Source: Siphonodentalium dalli (Eukaryota; Mollusca; Scaphopoda; Gadilida; Siphonodentaliidae). From it: DNA of 64,000 bases. Every line of letters begins with the position of its first letter. Position 1 is the stretch's first letter. The stretch is from the NCBI GenBank assembly GCA_032622095.1, contig CP136062.1, positions 2,666,001 through 2,730,000 of the forward strand, given 5' to 3'. Position numbers and translations under genes: made by a program. Below are positions 23,857 through 38,800 of this stretch, in pieces. The notes beneath the pieces are model-generated. The model had not been told where the DNA came from, did no database searches, and saw only the letters and a list, made by a program, of their open reading frames with translations.

Positions 23857-26800
23857 TTATACTTCCATATTTTAATATGGATGTATATTGTTATTCAATT
23901 TTTTATTTTTATTTTTCATTATTTATTCTACTTCTTAATATATTTTGTAACCCTTATATCTCAGAAAGTTAAAAAGATAAATCATTGAAATTTGGTAGGT
24001 ATATGCACCTTGCCAAGTTACAACTGAATGAAACATTTAGGTTTATGTCCTAACTTGCTTTCCAGAGTTATGGCCCTTAATCAAAAATTTTGGAAAAAGT
24101 TTGTGCCCAGATCTTCTCCTATAAGAAGCCAAGCAGCTGAATTCGGGTTACGTAACCGTGTTAACTGACGAAAGGGTACGAATCGGGGAAATTTTCACCA
24201 AGGTCCGAAATCAATTTGTTGAACTGGGGAGGGGTGCAAAATTTGTCAATTTTTTTCTTGTCACCGATTCCAACCATTTTACTGTCGTGTATCTATACGA
24301 CGTACTGATGCTACTCGTGAAAGAATTTTGTAAATCGATTGAGAAATGGCCAAGTTATAACACATCGAAAAATGTACTAATAAAGTCCATGTGTAGAAAG
24401 TGCTTGTGCCCAGATCTTCTCCTAGACGAAGCGCAACAGCTGGATTTGGTCTATGTGAGCGTCTTAAACATAGACAGAAGACCAAACCAGGAAATGCTGA
24501 CAAAGGTCCGCTCAAATTTTTCCGGGCTAGGGGAGGGGCAAAATTTTTCAATTTTGTTTTTGTCGCCGATTTGAACCAAAATGGTTGTGAAGTATCTATA
24601 TGATGTACTGAGTGTCATTGTGAGTGAATTTTATGAATCGGTTGACAAATGTAGAAATTGTGACCCCTTCCTTTTGTTCAAGTTTACAGAAAATGCACTA
24701 TGAATTTAAATTCCTTCAACCGATCGTCACGTGTTTGGTGTCATTCGATGGGGAATTTCTAGTACTTCAAAACGATTACCTACTTGCGGTATTATGACGA
24801 TGGAGGCCGGAGATATTCGAAAAGTATGTACTGAACAACATACATATTGGCCTACATAGTAGAATATCGCCACAATACCTTACCAAAACCCTGCTAAATA
24901 TTAAAGGGGCATCGAATATGAACACAATGACGCAAAAATTATCTCGATATCGCGAAAATTGGCCGAGATATGGCGAATTTTCTACCCGCGTCACCAAATT
25001 TCGAGGCATGGGTGGGGGTCACACCAGAACGTTCCAACTGAACACAGAAATGTCAATAAACTATACTATAGACATTCCAATCAATTCCGCGCGATTCCCT
25101 TATTATACTTCCATATTTTAATATGGATGTATATTGTTATTCAATTTTTTATTTTTATTTTTCATTATTTATTCTACTTCTTAATATATTTTGTAACCCT
25201 TATATCTCAGAAAGTTAAAAAGATAAATCATTGAAATTTGGTAGGTATATGCACCTTGCCAAGTTACAACTGAATGAAACATTTAGGTTTATGTCCTAAC
25301 TTGCTTTCCAGAGTTATGGCCCTTAATCAAAAATTTTGGAAAAAGTTTGTGCCCAGATCTTCTCCTATAAGAAGCCAAGCAGCTGAATTCGGGTTACGTA
25401 ACCGTGTTAACTGACGAAAGGGTACGAATCGGGGAAATTTTCACCAAGGTCCGAAATCAATTTGTTGAACTGGGGAGGGGTGCAAAATTTGTCAATTTTT
25501 TTCTTGTCACCGATTCCAACCATTTTTACTGTCGTGTATCTATACGACGTACTGATGCTACTCGTGAAAGAATTTTGTAAATCGATTGAGAAATGGCCAA
25601 GTTATAACACATCGAAAAATGTACTAATAAAGTCCATGTGTAGAAAGTGCTTGTGCCCAGATCTTCTCCTAGACGAAGCGCAACAGCTGGATTTGGTCTA
25701 TGTGAGCGTCTTAAACATAGACAGAAGACCAAACCAGGAAATGCTGACAAAGGTCCGCTCAAATTTTTCCGGGCTAGGGGAGGGGCAAAATTTTTCAATT
25801 TTGTTTTTGTCGCCGATTTGAACCAAAATGGTTGTGAAGTATCTATATGATGTACTGAGTGTCATTGTGAGTGAATTTTATGAATCGGTTGACAAATGTA
25901 GAAATTGTGACCCCTTCCTTTTGTTCAAGTTTACAGAAAATGCACTATGAATTTAAATTCCTTCAACCGATCGTCACGTGTTTGGTGTCATTCGATGGGG
26001 AATTTCTAGTACTTCAAAACGATTACCTACTTGCGGTATTATGACGATGGAGGCCGGAGATATTCGAAAAGTATGTACTGAACAACATACATATTGGCCT
26101 ACATAGTAGAATATCGCCACAATACCTTACCAAAACCCTGCTAAATATTAAAGGGGCATCGAATATGAACACAATGACGCAAAAATTATCTCGATATCGC
26201 GAAAATTGGCCGAGATATGGCGAATTTTCTACCCGCGTCACCAAATTTCGAGGCATGGGTGGGGGTCACACCAGAACGTTCCAACTGAACACAGAAATGT
26301 CAATAAACTATACTATAGACATTCCAATCAATTCCGCGCGATTCCCTTATTATACTTCCATATTTTAATATGGATGTATATTGTTATTCAATTTTTTATT
26401 TTTATTTTTCATTATTTATTCTACTTCTTAATATATTTTGTAACCCTTATATCTCAGAAAGTTAAAAAGATAAATCATTGAAATTTGGTAGGTATATGCA
26501 CCTTGCCAAGTTACAACTGAATGAAATATTTAGGTTTATGTCCTAACTTGCTTTCCAGAGTTATGGCCCTTAATCAAAAATTTTGGAAAAAGTTTGTGCC
26601 CAGATCTTCTCCTATAAGAAGCCAAGCAGCTGAATTCGGGTTACGTAACCGTGTTAACTGACGAAAGGGTACGAATCGGGGAAATTTTCACCAAGGTCCG
26701 AAATCAATTTGTTGAACTGGGGAGGGGTGCAAAATTTGTCAATTTTTTTCTTGTCACCGATTCCAACCATTTTTACTGTCGTGTATCTATACGGCGTACT

Positions 26801-29800
26801 GATGCTACTCGTGAAAGAATTTTGTAAATCGATTGAGAAATGGCCAAGTTATAACACATCGAAAAATGTACTAATAAAGTCCATGTGTAGAAAGTGCTTG
26901 TGCCCAGATCTTCTCCTAGACGAAGCGCAACAGCTGGATTTGGTCTATGTGAGCGTCTTAAACATAGACAGAAGACCAAACCAGGAAATGCTGACAAAGG
27001 TCCGCTCAAATTTTTCCGGGCTAGGGGAGGGGCAAAATTTTTCAATTTTGTTTTTGTCGCCGATTTGAACCAAAATGGTTGTGAAGTATCTATATGATGT
27101 ACTGAGTGTCATTGTGAGTGAATTTTATGAATCGGTTGACAAATGTAGAAATTGTGACCCCTTCCTTTTGTTCAAGTTTACAGAAAATGCACTATGAATT
27201 TAAATTCCTTCAACCGATCGTCACGTGTTTGGTGTCATTCGATGGGGAATTTCTAGTACTTCAAAACGATTACCTACTTGCGGTATTATGACGATGGAGG
27301 CCGGAGATATTCGAAAAGTATGTACTGAACAACATACATATTGGCCTACATAGTAGAATATCGCCACAATACCTTACCAAAACCCTGCTAAATATTAAAG
27401 GGGCATCGAATATGAACACAATGACGCAAAAATTATCTCGATATCGCGAAAATTGGCCGAGATATGGCGAATTTTCTACCCGCGTCACCAAATTTCGAGG
27501 CATGGGTGGGGGTCACACCAGAACGTTCCAACTGAACACAGAAATGTCAATAAACTATACTATAGACATTCCAATCAATTCCGCGCGATTCCCTTATTAT
27601 ACTTCCATATTTTAATATGGATGTATATTGTTATTCAATTTTTTATTTTTATTTTTCATTATTTATTCTACTTCTTAATATATTTTGTAACCCTTATATC
27701 TCAGAAAGTTAAAAAGATAAATCATTGAAATTTGGTAGGTATATGCACCTTGCCAAGTTACAACTGAATGAAACATTTAGGTTTATGTCCTAACTTGCTT
27801 TCCAGAGTTATGGCCCTTAATCAAAAATTTTGGAAAAAGTTTGTGCCCAGATCTTCTCCTATAAGAAGCCAAGCAGCTGAATTCGGGTTACGTAACCGTG
27901 TTAACTGACGAAAGGGTACGAATCGGGGAAATTTTCACCAAGGTCCGAAATCAATTTGTTGAACTGGGGAGGGGTGCAAAATTTGTCAATTTTTTTCTTG
28001 TCACCGATTCCAACCATTTTTACTGTCGTGTATCTATACGACGTACTGATGCTACTCGTGAAAGAATTTTGTAAATCGATTGAGAAATGGCCAAGTTATA
28101 ACACATCGAAAAATGTACTAATAAAGTCCATGTGTAGAAAGTGCTTGTGCCCAGATCTTCTCCTAGACGAAGCGCAACAGCTGGATTTGGTCTATGTAAG
28201 CGTCTTAAACATAGACAGAAGACCAAACCAGGAAATGCTGACAAAGGTCCGCTCAAATTTTTCCGGGCTAGGGGAGGGGCAAAATTTTTCAATTTTGTTT
28301 TTGTCGCCGATTTGAACCAAAATGGTTGTGAAGTATCTATATGATGTACTGAGTGTCATTGTGAGTGAATTTTATGAATCGGTTGACAAATGTAGAAATT
28401 GTGACCCCTTCCTTTTGTTCAAGTTTACAGAAAATGCACTATGAATTTAAATTCCTTCAACCGATCGTCACGTGTTTGGTGTCATTCGATGGGGAATTTC
28501 TAGTACTTCAAAACGATTACCTACTTGCGGTATTATGACGATGGAGGCCGGAGATATTCGAAAAGTATGTACTGAACAACATACATATTGGCCTACATAG
28601 TAGAATATCGCCACAATACCTTACCAAAACCCTGCTAAATATTAAAGGGGCATCGAATATGAACACAATGACGCAAAAATTATCTCGATATCGCGAAAAT
28701 TGGCCGAGATATGGCGAATTTTCTACCCGCGTCACCAAATTTCGAGGCATGGGTGGGGGTCACACCAGAACGTTCCAACTGAACACAGAAATGTCAATAA
28801 ACTATACTATAGACATTCCAATCAATTCCGCGCGATTCCCTTATTATACTTCCATATTTTAATATGGATGTATATTGTTATTCAATTTTTTATTTTTATT
28901 TTTCATTATTTATTCTACTTCTTAATATATTTTGTAACCCTTATATCTCAGAAAGTTAAAAAGATAAATCATTGAAATTTGGTAGGTATATGCACCTTGC
29001 CAAGTTACAACTGAATGAAACATTTAGGTTTATGTCCTAACTTGCTTTCCAGAGTTATGGCCCTTAATCAAAAATTTTGGAAAAAGTTTGTGCCCAGATC
29101 TTCTCCTATAAGAAGCCAAGCAGCTGAATTCGGGTTACGTAACCGTGTTAACTGACGAAAGGGTACGAATCGGGGAAATTTTCACCAAGGTCCGAAATCA
29201 ATTTGTTGAACTGGGGAGGGGTGCAAAATTTGTCAATTTTTTTCTTGTCACCGATTCCAACCATTTTTACTGTCGTGTATCTATACGACGTACTGATGCT
29301 ACTCGTGAAAGAATTTTGTAAATCGATTGAGAAATGGCCAAGTTATAACACATCGAAAAATGTACTAATAAAGTCCATGTGTAGAAAGTGCTTGTGCCCA
29401 GATCTTCTCCTAGACGAAGCGCAACAGCTGGATTTGGTCTATGTGAGCGTCTTAAACATAGACAGAAGACCAAACCAGGAAATGCTGACAAAGGTCCGCT
29501 CAAATTTTTCCGGGCTAGGGGAGGGGCAAAATTTTTCAATTTTGTTTTTGTCGCCGATTTGAACCAAAATGGTTGTGAAGTATCTATATGATGTACTGAG
29601 TGTCATTGTGAGTGAATTTTATGAATCGGTTGACAAATGTAGAAATTGTGACCCCTTCCTTTTGTTCAAGTTTACAGAAAATGCACTATGAATTTAAATT
29701 CCTTCAACCGATCGTCACGTGTTTGGTGTCATTCGATGGGGAATTTCTAGTACTTCAAAACGATTACCTACTTGCGGTATTATGACGATGGAGGCCGGAG

Positions 29801-32800
29801 ATATTCGAAAAGTATGTACTGAACAACATACATATTGGCCTACATAGTAGAATATCGCCACAATACCTTACCAAAACCCTGCTAAATATTAAAGGGGCAT
29901 CGAATATGAACACAATGACGCAAAAATTATCTCGATATCGCGAAAATTGGCCGAGATATGGCGAATTTTCTACCCGCGTCACCAAATTTCGAGGCATGGG
30001 TGGGGGTCACACCAGAACGTTCCAACTGAACACAGAAATGTCAATAAACTATACTATAGACATTCCAATCAATTCCGCGCGATTCCCTTATTATACTTCC
30101 ATATTTTAATATGGATGTATATTGTTATTCAATTTTTTATTTTTATTTTTCATTATTTATTCTACTTCTTAATATATTTTGTAACCCTTATATCTCAGAA
30201 AGTTAAAAAGATAAATCATTGAAATTTGGTAGGTATATGCACCTTGCCAAGTTACAACTGAATGAAACATTTAGGTTTATGTCCTAACTTGCTTTCCAGA
30301 GTTATGGCCCTTAATCAAAAATTTTGGAAAAAGTTTGTGCCCAGATCTTCTCCTATAAGAAGCCAAGCAGCTGAATTCGGGTTACGTAACCGTGTTAACT
30401 GACGAAAGGGTACGAATCGGGGAAATTTTCACCAAGGTCCGAAATCAATTTGTTGAACTGGGGAGGGGTGCAAAATTTGTCAATTTTTTTCTTGTCACCG
30501 ATTCCAACCATTTTTACTGTCGTGTATCTATACGACGTACTGATGCTACTCGTGAAAGAATTTTGTAAATCGATTGAGAAATGGCCAAGTTATAACACAT
30601 CGAAAAATGTACTAATAAAGTCCATGTGTAGAAAGTGCTTGTGCCCAGATCTTCTCCTAGACGAAGCGCAACAGCTGGATTTGGTCTATGTGAGCGTCTT
30701 AAACATAGACAGAAGACCAAACCAGGAAATGCTGACAAAGGTCCGCTCAAATTTTTCCGGGCTAGGGGAGGGGCAAAATTTTTCAATTTTGTTTTTGTCG
30801 CCGATTTGAACCAAAATGGTTGTGAAGTATCTATATGATGTACTGAGTGTCATTGTGAGTGAATTTTATGAATCGGTTGACAAATGTAGAAATTGTGACC
30901 CCTTCCTTTTGTTCAAGTTTACAGAAAATGCACTATGAATTTAAATTCCTTCAACCGATCGTCACGTGTTTGGTGTCATTCGATGGGGAATTTCTAGTAC
31001 TTCAAAACGATTACCTACTTGCGGTATTATGACGATGGAGGCCGGAGATATTCGAAAAGTATGTACTGAACAACATACATATTGGCCTACATAGTAGAAT
31101 ATCGCCACAATACCTTACCAAAACCCTGCTAAATATTAAAGGGGCATCGAATATGAACACAATGACGCAAAAATTATCTCGATATCGCGAAAATTGGCCG
31201 AGATATGGCGAATTTTCTACCCGCGTCACCAAATTTCGAGGCATGGGTGGGGGTCACACCAGAACGTTCCAACTGAACACAGAAATGTCAATAAACTATA
31301 CTATAGACATTCCAATCAATTCCGCGCGATTCCCTTATTATACTTCCATATTTTAATATGGATGTATATTGTTATTCAATTTTTTATTTTTATTTTTCAT
31401 TATTTATTCTACTTCTTAATATATTTTGTAACCCTTATATCTCAGAAAGTTAAAAAGATAAATCATTGAAATTTGGTAGGTATATGCACCTTGCCAAGTT
31501 ACAACTGAATGAAACATTTAGGTTTATGTCCTAACTTGCTTTCCAGAGTTATGGCCCTTAATCAAAAATTTTGGAAAAAGTTTGTGCCCAGATCTTCTCC
31601 TATAAGAAGCCAAGCAGCTGAATTCGGGTTACGTAACCGTGTTAACTGACGAAAGGGTACGAATCGGGGAAATTTTCACCAAGGTCCGAAATCAATTTGT
31701 TGAACTGGGGAGGGGTGCAAAATTTGTCAATTTTTTTCTTGTCACCGATTCCAACCATTTTTACTGTCGTGTATCTATACGACGTACTGATGCTACTCGT
31801 GAAAGAATTTTGTAAATCGATTGAGAAATGGCCAAGTTATAACACATCGAAAAATGTACTAATAAAGTCCATGTGTAGAAAGTGCTTGTGCCCAGATCTT
31901 CTCCTAGACGAAGCGCAACAGCTGGATTTGGTCTATGTGAGCGTCTTAAACATAGACAGAAGACCAAACCAGGAAATGCTGACAAAGGTCCGCTCAAATT
32001 TTTCCGGGCTAGGGGAGGGGCAAAATTTTTCAATTTTGTTTTTGTCGCCGATTTGAACCAAAATGGTTGTGAAGTATCTATATGATGTACTGAGTGTCAT
32101 TGTGAGTGAATTTTATGAATCGGTTGACAAATGTAGAAATTGTGACCCCTTCCTTTTGTTCAAGTTTACAGAAAATGCACTATGAATTTAAATTCCTTCA
32201 ACCGATCGTCACGTGTTTGGTGTCATTCGATGGGGAATTTCTAGTACTTCAAAACGATTACCTACTTGCGGTATTATGACGATGGAGGCCGGAGATATTC
32301 GAAAAGTATGTACTGAACAACATACATATTGGCCTACATAGTAGAATATCGCCACAATACCTTACCAAAACCCTGCTAAATATTAAAGGGGCATCGAATA
32401 TGAACACAATGACGCAAAAATTATCTCGATATCGCGAAAATTGGCCGAGATATGGCGAATTTTCTACCCGCGTCACCAAATTTCGAGGCATGGGTGGGGG
32501 TCACACCAGAACGTTCCAACTGAACACAGAAATGTCAATAAACTATACTATAGACATTCCAATCAATTCCGCGCGATTCCCTTATTATACTTCCATATTT
32601 TAATATGGATGTATATTGTTATTCAATTTTTTATTTTTATTTTTCATTATTTATTCTACTTCTTAATATATTTTGTAACCCTTATATCTCAGAAAGTTAA
32701 AAAGATAAATCATTGAAATTTGGTAGGTATATGCACCTTGCCAAGTTACAACTGAATGAAACATTTAGGTTTATGTCCTAACTTGCTTTCCAGAGTTATG

Positions 32801-35800
32801 GCCCTTAATCAAAAATTTTGGAAAAAGTTTGTGCCCAGATCTTCTCCTATAAGAAGCCAAGCAGCTGAATTCGGGTTACGTAACCGTGTTAACTGACGAA
32901 AGGGTACGAATCGGGGAAATTTTCACCAAGGTCCGAAATCAATTTGTTGAACTGGGGAGGGGTGCAAAATTTGTCAATTTTTTTCTTGTCACCGATTCCA
33001 ACCATTTTTACTGTCGTGTATCTATACGACGTACTGATGCTACTCGTGAAAGAATTTTGTAAATCGATTGAGAAATGGCCAAGTTATAACACATCGAAAA
33101 ATGTACTAATAAAGTCCATGTGTAGAAAGTGCTTGTGCCCAGATCTTCTCCTAGACGAAGCGCAACAGCTGGATTTGGTCTATGTGAGCGTCTTAAACAT
33201 AGACAGAAGACCAAACCAGGAAATGCTGACAAAGGTCCGCTCAAATTTTTCCGGGCTAGGGGAGGGGCAAAATTTTTCAATTTTGTTTTTGTCGCCGATT
33301 TGAACCAAAATGGTTGTGAAGTATCTATATGATGTACTGAGTGTCATTGTGAGTGAATTTTATGAATCGGTTGACAAATGTAGAAATTGTGACCCCTTCC
33401 TTTTGTTCAAGTTTACAGAAAATGCACTATGAATTTAAATTCCTTCAACCGATCGTCACGTGTTTGGTGTCATTCGATGGGGAATTTCTAGTACTTCAAA
33501 ACGATTACCTACTTGCGGTATTATGACGATGGAGGCCGGAGATATTCGAAAAGTATGTACTGAACAACATACATATTGGCCTACATAGTAGAATATCGCC
33601 ACAATACCTTACCAAAACCCTGCTAAATATTAAAGGGGCATCGAATATGAACACAATGACGCAAAAATTATCTCGATATCGCGAAAATTGGCCGAGATAT
33701 GGCGAATTTTCTACCCGCGTCACCAAATTTCGAGGCATGGGTGGGGGTCACACCAGAACGTTCCAACTGAACACAGAAATGTCAATAAACTATACTATAG
33801 ACATTCCAATCAATTCCGCGCGATTCCCTTATTATACTTCCATATTTTAATATGGATGTATATTGTTATTCAATTTTTTATTTTTATTTTTCATTATTTA
33901 TTCTACTTCTTAATATATTTTGTAACCCTTATATCTCAGAAAGTTAAAAAGATAAATCATTGAAATTTGGTAGGTATATGCACCTTGCCAAGTTACAACT
34001 GAATGAAACATTTAGGTTTATGTCCTAACTTGCTTTCCAGAGTTATGGCCCTTAATCAAAAATTTTGGAAAAAGTTTGTGCCCAGATCTTCTCCTATAAG
34101 AAGCCAAGCAGCTGAATTCGGGTTACGTAACCGTGTTAACTGACGAAAGGGTACGAATCGGGGAAATTTTCACCAAGGTCCGAAATCAATTTGTTGAACT
34201 GGGGAGGGGTGCAAAATTTGTCAATTTTTTTCTTGTCACCGATTCCAACCATTTTTACTGTCGTGTATCTATACGACGTACTGATGCTACTCGTGAAAGA
34301 ATTTTGTAAATCGATTGAGAAATGGCCAAGTTATAACACATCGAAAAATGTACTAATAAAGTCCATGTGTAGAAAGTGCTTGTGCCCAGATCTTCTCCTA
34401 GACGAAGCGCAACAGCTGGATTTGGTCTATGTGAGCGTCTTAAACATAGACAGAAGACCAAACCAGGAAATGCTGACAAAGGTCCGCTCAAATTTTTCCG
34501 GGCTAGGGGAGGGGCAAAATTTTTCAATTTTGTTTTTGTCGCCGATTTGAACCAAAATGGTTGTGAAGTATCTATATGATGTACTGAGTGTCATTGTGAG
34601 TGAATTTTATGAATCGGTTGACAAATGTAGAAATTGTGACCCCTTCCTTTTGTTCAAGTTTACAGAAAATGCACTATGAATTTAAATTCCTTCAACCGAT
34701 CGTCACGTGTTTGGTGTCATTCGATGGGGAATTTCTAGTACTTCAAAACGATTACCTACTTGCGGTATTATGACGATGGAGGCCGGAGATATTCGAAAAG
34801 TATGTACTGAACAACATACATATTGGCCTACATAGTAGAATATCGCCACAATACCTTACCAAAACCCTGCTAAATATTAAAGGGGCATCGAATATGAACA
34901 CAATGACGCAAAAATTATCTCGATATCGCGAAAATTGGCCGAGATATGGCGAATTTTCTACCCGCGTCACCAAATTTCGAGGCATGGGTGGGGGTCACAC
35001 CAGAACGTTCCAACTGAACACAGAAATGTCAATAAACTATACTATAGACATTCCAATCAATTCCGCGCGATTCCCTTATTATACTTCCATATTTTAATAT
35101 GGATGTATATTGTTATTCAATTTTTTATTTTTATTTTTCATTATTTATTCTACTTCTTAATATATTTTGTAACCCTTATATCTCAGAAAGTTAAAAAGAT
35201 AAATCATTGAAATTTGGTAGGTATATGCACCTTGCCAAGTTACAACTGAATGAAACATTTAGGTTTATGTCCTAACTTGCTTTCCAGAGTTATGGCCCTT
35301 AATCAAAAATTTTGGAAAAAGTTTGTGCCCAGATCTTCTCCTATAAGAAGCCAAGCAGCTGAATTCGGGTTACGTAACCGTGTTAACTGACGAAAGGGTA
35401 CGAATCGGGGAAATTTTCACCAAGGTCCGAAATCAATTTGTTGAACTGGGGAGGGGTGCAAAATTTGTCAATTTTTTTCTTGTCACCGATTCCAACCATT
35501 TTTACTGTCGTGTATCTATACGACGTACTGATGCTACTCGTGAAAGAATTTTGTAAATCGATTGAGAAATGGCCAAGTTATAACACATCGAAAAATGTAC
35601 TAATAAAGTCCATGTGTAGAAAGTGCTTGTGCCCAGATCTTCTCCTAGACGAAGCGCAACAGCTGGATTTGGTCTATGTGAGCGTCTTAAACATAGACAG
35701 AAGACCAAACCAGGAAATGCTGACAAAGGTCCGCTCAAATTTTTCCGGGCTAGGGGAGGGGCAAAATTTTTCAATTTTGTTTTTGTCGCCGATTTGAACC

Positions 35801-38800
35801 AAAATGGTTGTGAAGTATCTATATGATGTACTGAGTGTCATTGTGAGTGAATTTTATGAATCGGTTGACAATGTAGAAATTGTGACCCCTTCCTTTTGTT
35901 CAAGTTTACAGAAAATGCACTATGAATTTAAATTCCTTCAACCGATCGTCACGTGTTTGGTGTCATTCGATGGGGAATTTCTAGTACTTCAAAACGATTA
36001 CCTACTTGCGGTATTATGACGATGGAGGCCGGAGATATTCGAAAAGTATGTACTGAACAACATACATATTGGCCTACATAGTAGAATATCGCCACAATAC
36101 CTTACCAAAACCCTGCTAAATATTAAAGGGGCATCGAATATGAACACAATGACGCAAAAATTATCTCGATATCGCGAAAATTGGCCGAGATATGGCGAAT
36201 TTTCTACCCGCGTCACCAAATTTCGAGGCATGGGTGGGGGGTCACACCAGAACGTTCCAACTGAACACAGAAATGTCAATAAACTATACTATAGACATTC
36301 CAATCAATTCCGCGCGATTCCCTTATTATACTTCCATATTTTAATATGGATGTATATTGTTATTCAATTTTTTATTTTTATTTTTCATTATTTATTCTAC
36401 TTCTTAATATATTTTGTAACCCTTATATCTCAGAAAGTTAAAAAGATAAATCATTGAAATTTGGTAGGTATATGCACCTTGCCAAGTTACAACTGAATGA
36501 AACATTTAGGTTTATGTCCTAACTTGCTTTCCAGAGTTATGGCCCTTAATCAAAAATTTTGGAAAAAGTTTGTGCCCAGATCTTCTCCTATAAGAAGCCA
36601 AGCAGCTGAATTCGGGTTACGTAACCGTGTTAACTGACGAAAGGGTACGAATCGGGGAAATTTTCACCAAGGTCCGAAATCAATTTGTTGAACTGGGGAG
36701 GGGTGCAAAATTTGTCAATTTTTTTCTTGTCACCGATTCCAACCATTTTTACTGTCGTGTATCTATACGACGTACTGATGCTACTCGTGAAAGAATTTTG
36801 TAAATCGATTGAGAAATGGCCAAGTTATAACACATCGAAAAATGTACTAATAAAGTCCATGTGTAGAAAGTGCTTGTGCCCAGATCTTCTCCTAGACGAA
36901 GCGCAACAGCTGGATTTGGTCTATGTGAGCGTCTTAAACATAGACAGAAGACCAAACCAGGAAATGCTGACAAAGGTCCGCTCAAATTTTTCCGGGCTAG
37001 GGGAGGGGCAAAATTTTTCAATTTTGTTTTTGTCGCCGATTTGAACCAAAATGGTTGTGAAGTATCTATATGATGTACTGAGTGTCATTGTGAGTGAATT
37101 TTATGAATCGGTTGACAAATGTAGAAATTGTGACCCCTTCCTTTTGTTCAAGTTTACAGAAAATGCACTATGAATTTAAATTCCTTCAACCGATCGTCAC
37201 GTGTTTGGTGTCATTCGATGGGGAATTTCTAGTACTTCAAAACGATTACCTACTTGCGGTATTATGACGATGGAGGCCGGAGATATTCGAAAAGTATGTA
37301 CTGAACAACATACATATTGGCCTACATAGTAGAATATCGCCACAATACCTTACCAAAACCCTGCTAAATATTAAAGGGGCATCGAATATGAACACAATGA
37401 CGCAAAAATTATCTCGATATCGCGAAAATTGGCCGAGATATGGCGAATTTTCTACCCGCGTCACCAAATTTCGAGGCATGGGTGGGGGTCACACCAGAAC
37501 GTTCCAACTGAACACAGAAATGTCAATAAACTATACTATAGACATTCCAATCAATTCCGCGCGATTCCCTTATTATACTTCCATATTTTAATATGGATGT
37601 ATATTGTTATTCAATTTTTTATTTTTATTTTTCATTATTTATTCTACTTCTTAATATATTTTGTAACCCTTATATCTCAGAAAGTTAAAAAGATAAATCA
37701 TTGAAATTTGGTAGGTATATGCACCTTGCCAAGTTACAACTGAATGAAACATTTAGGTTTATGTCCTAACTTGCTTTCCAGAGTTATGGCCCTTAATCAA
37801 AAATTTTGGAAAAAGTTTGTGCCCAGATCTTCTCCTATAAGAAGCCAAGCAGCTGAATTCGGGTTACGTAACCGTGTTAACTGACGAAAGGGTACGAATC
37901 GGGGAAATTTTCACCAAGGTCCGAAATCAATTTGTTGAACTGGGGAGGGGTGCAAAATTTGTCAATTTTTTTCTTGTCACCGATTCCAACCATTTTTACT
38001 GTCGTGTATCTATACGACGTACTGATGCTACTCGTGAAAGAATTTTGTAAATCGATTGAGAAATGGCCAAGTTATAACACATCGAAAAATGTACTAATAA
38101 AGTCCATGTGTAGAAAGTGCTTGTGCCCAGATCTTCTCCTAGACGAAGCGCAACAGCTGGATTTGGTCTATGTGAGCGTCTTAAACATAGACAGAAGACC
38201 AAACCAGGAAATGCTGACAAAGGTCCGCTCAAATTTTTCCGGGCTAGGGGAGGGGCAAAATTTTTCAATTTTGTTTTTGTCGCCGATTTGAACCAAAATG
38301 GTTGTGAAGTATCTATATGATGTACTGAGTGTCATTGTGAGTGAATTTTATGAATCGGTTGACAAATGTAGAAATTGTGACCCCTTCCTTTTGTTCAAGT
38401 TTACAGAAAATGCACTATGAATTTAAATTCCTTCAACCGATCGTCACGTGTTTGGTGTCATTCGATGGGGAATTTCTAGTACTTCAAAACGATTACCTAC
38501 TTGCGGTATTATGACGATGGAGGCCGGAGATATTCGAAAAGTATGTACTGAACAACATACATATTGGCCTACATAGTAGAATATCGCCACAATACCTTAC
38601 CAAAACCCTGCTAAATATTAAAGGGGCATCGAATATGAACACAATGACGCAAAAATTATCTCGATATCGCGAAAATTGGCCGAGATATGGCGAATTTTCT
38701 ACCCGCGTCACCAAATTTCGAGGCATGGGTGGGGGTCACACCAGAACGTTCCAACTGAACACAGAAATGTCAATAAACTATACTATAGACATTCCAATCA

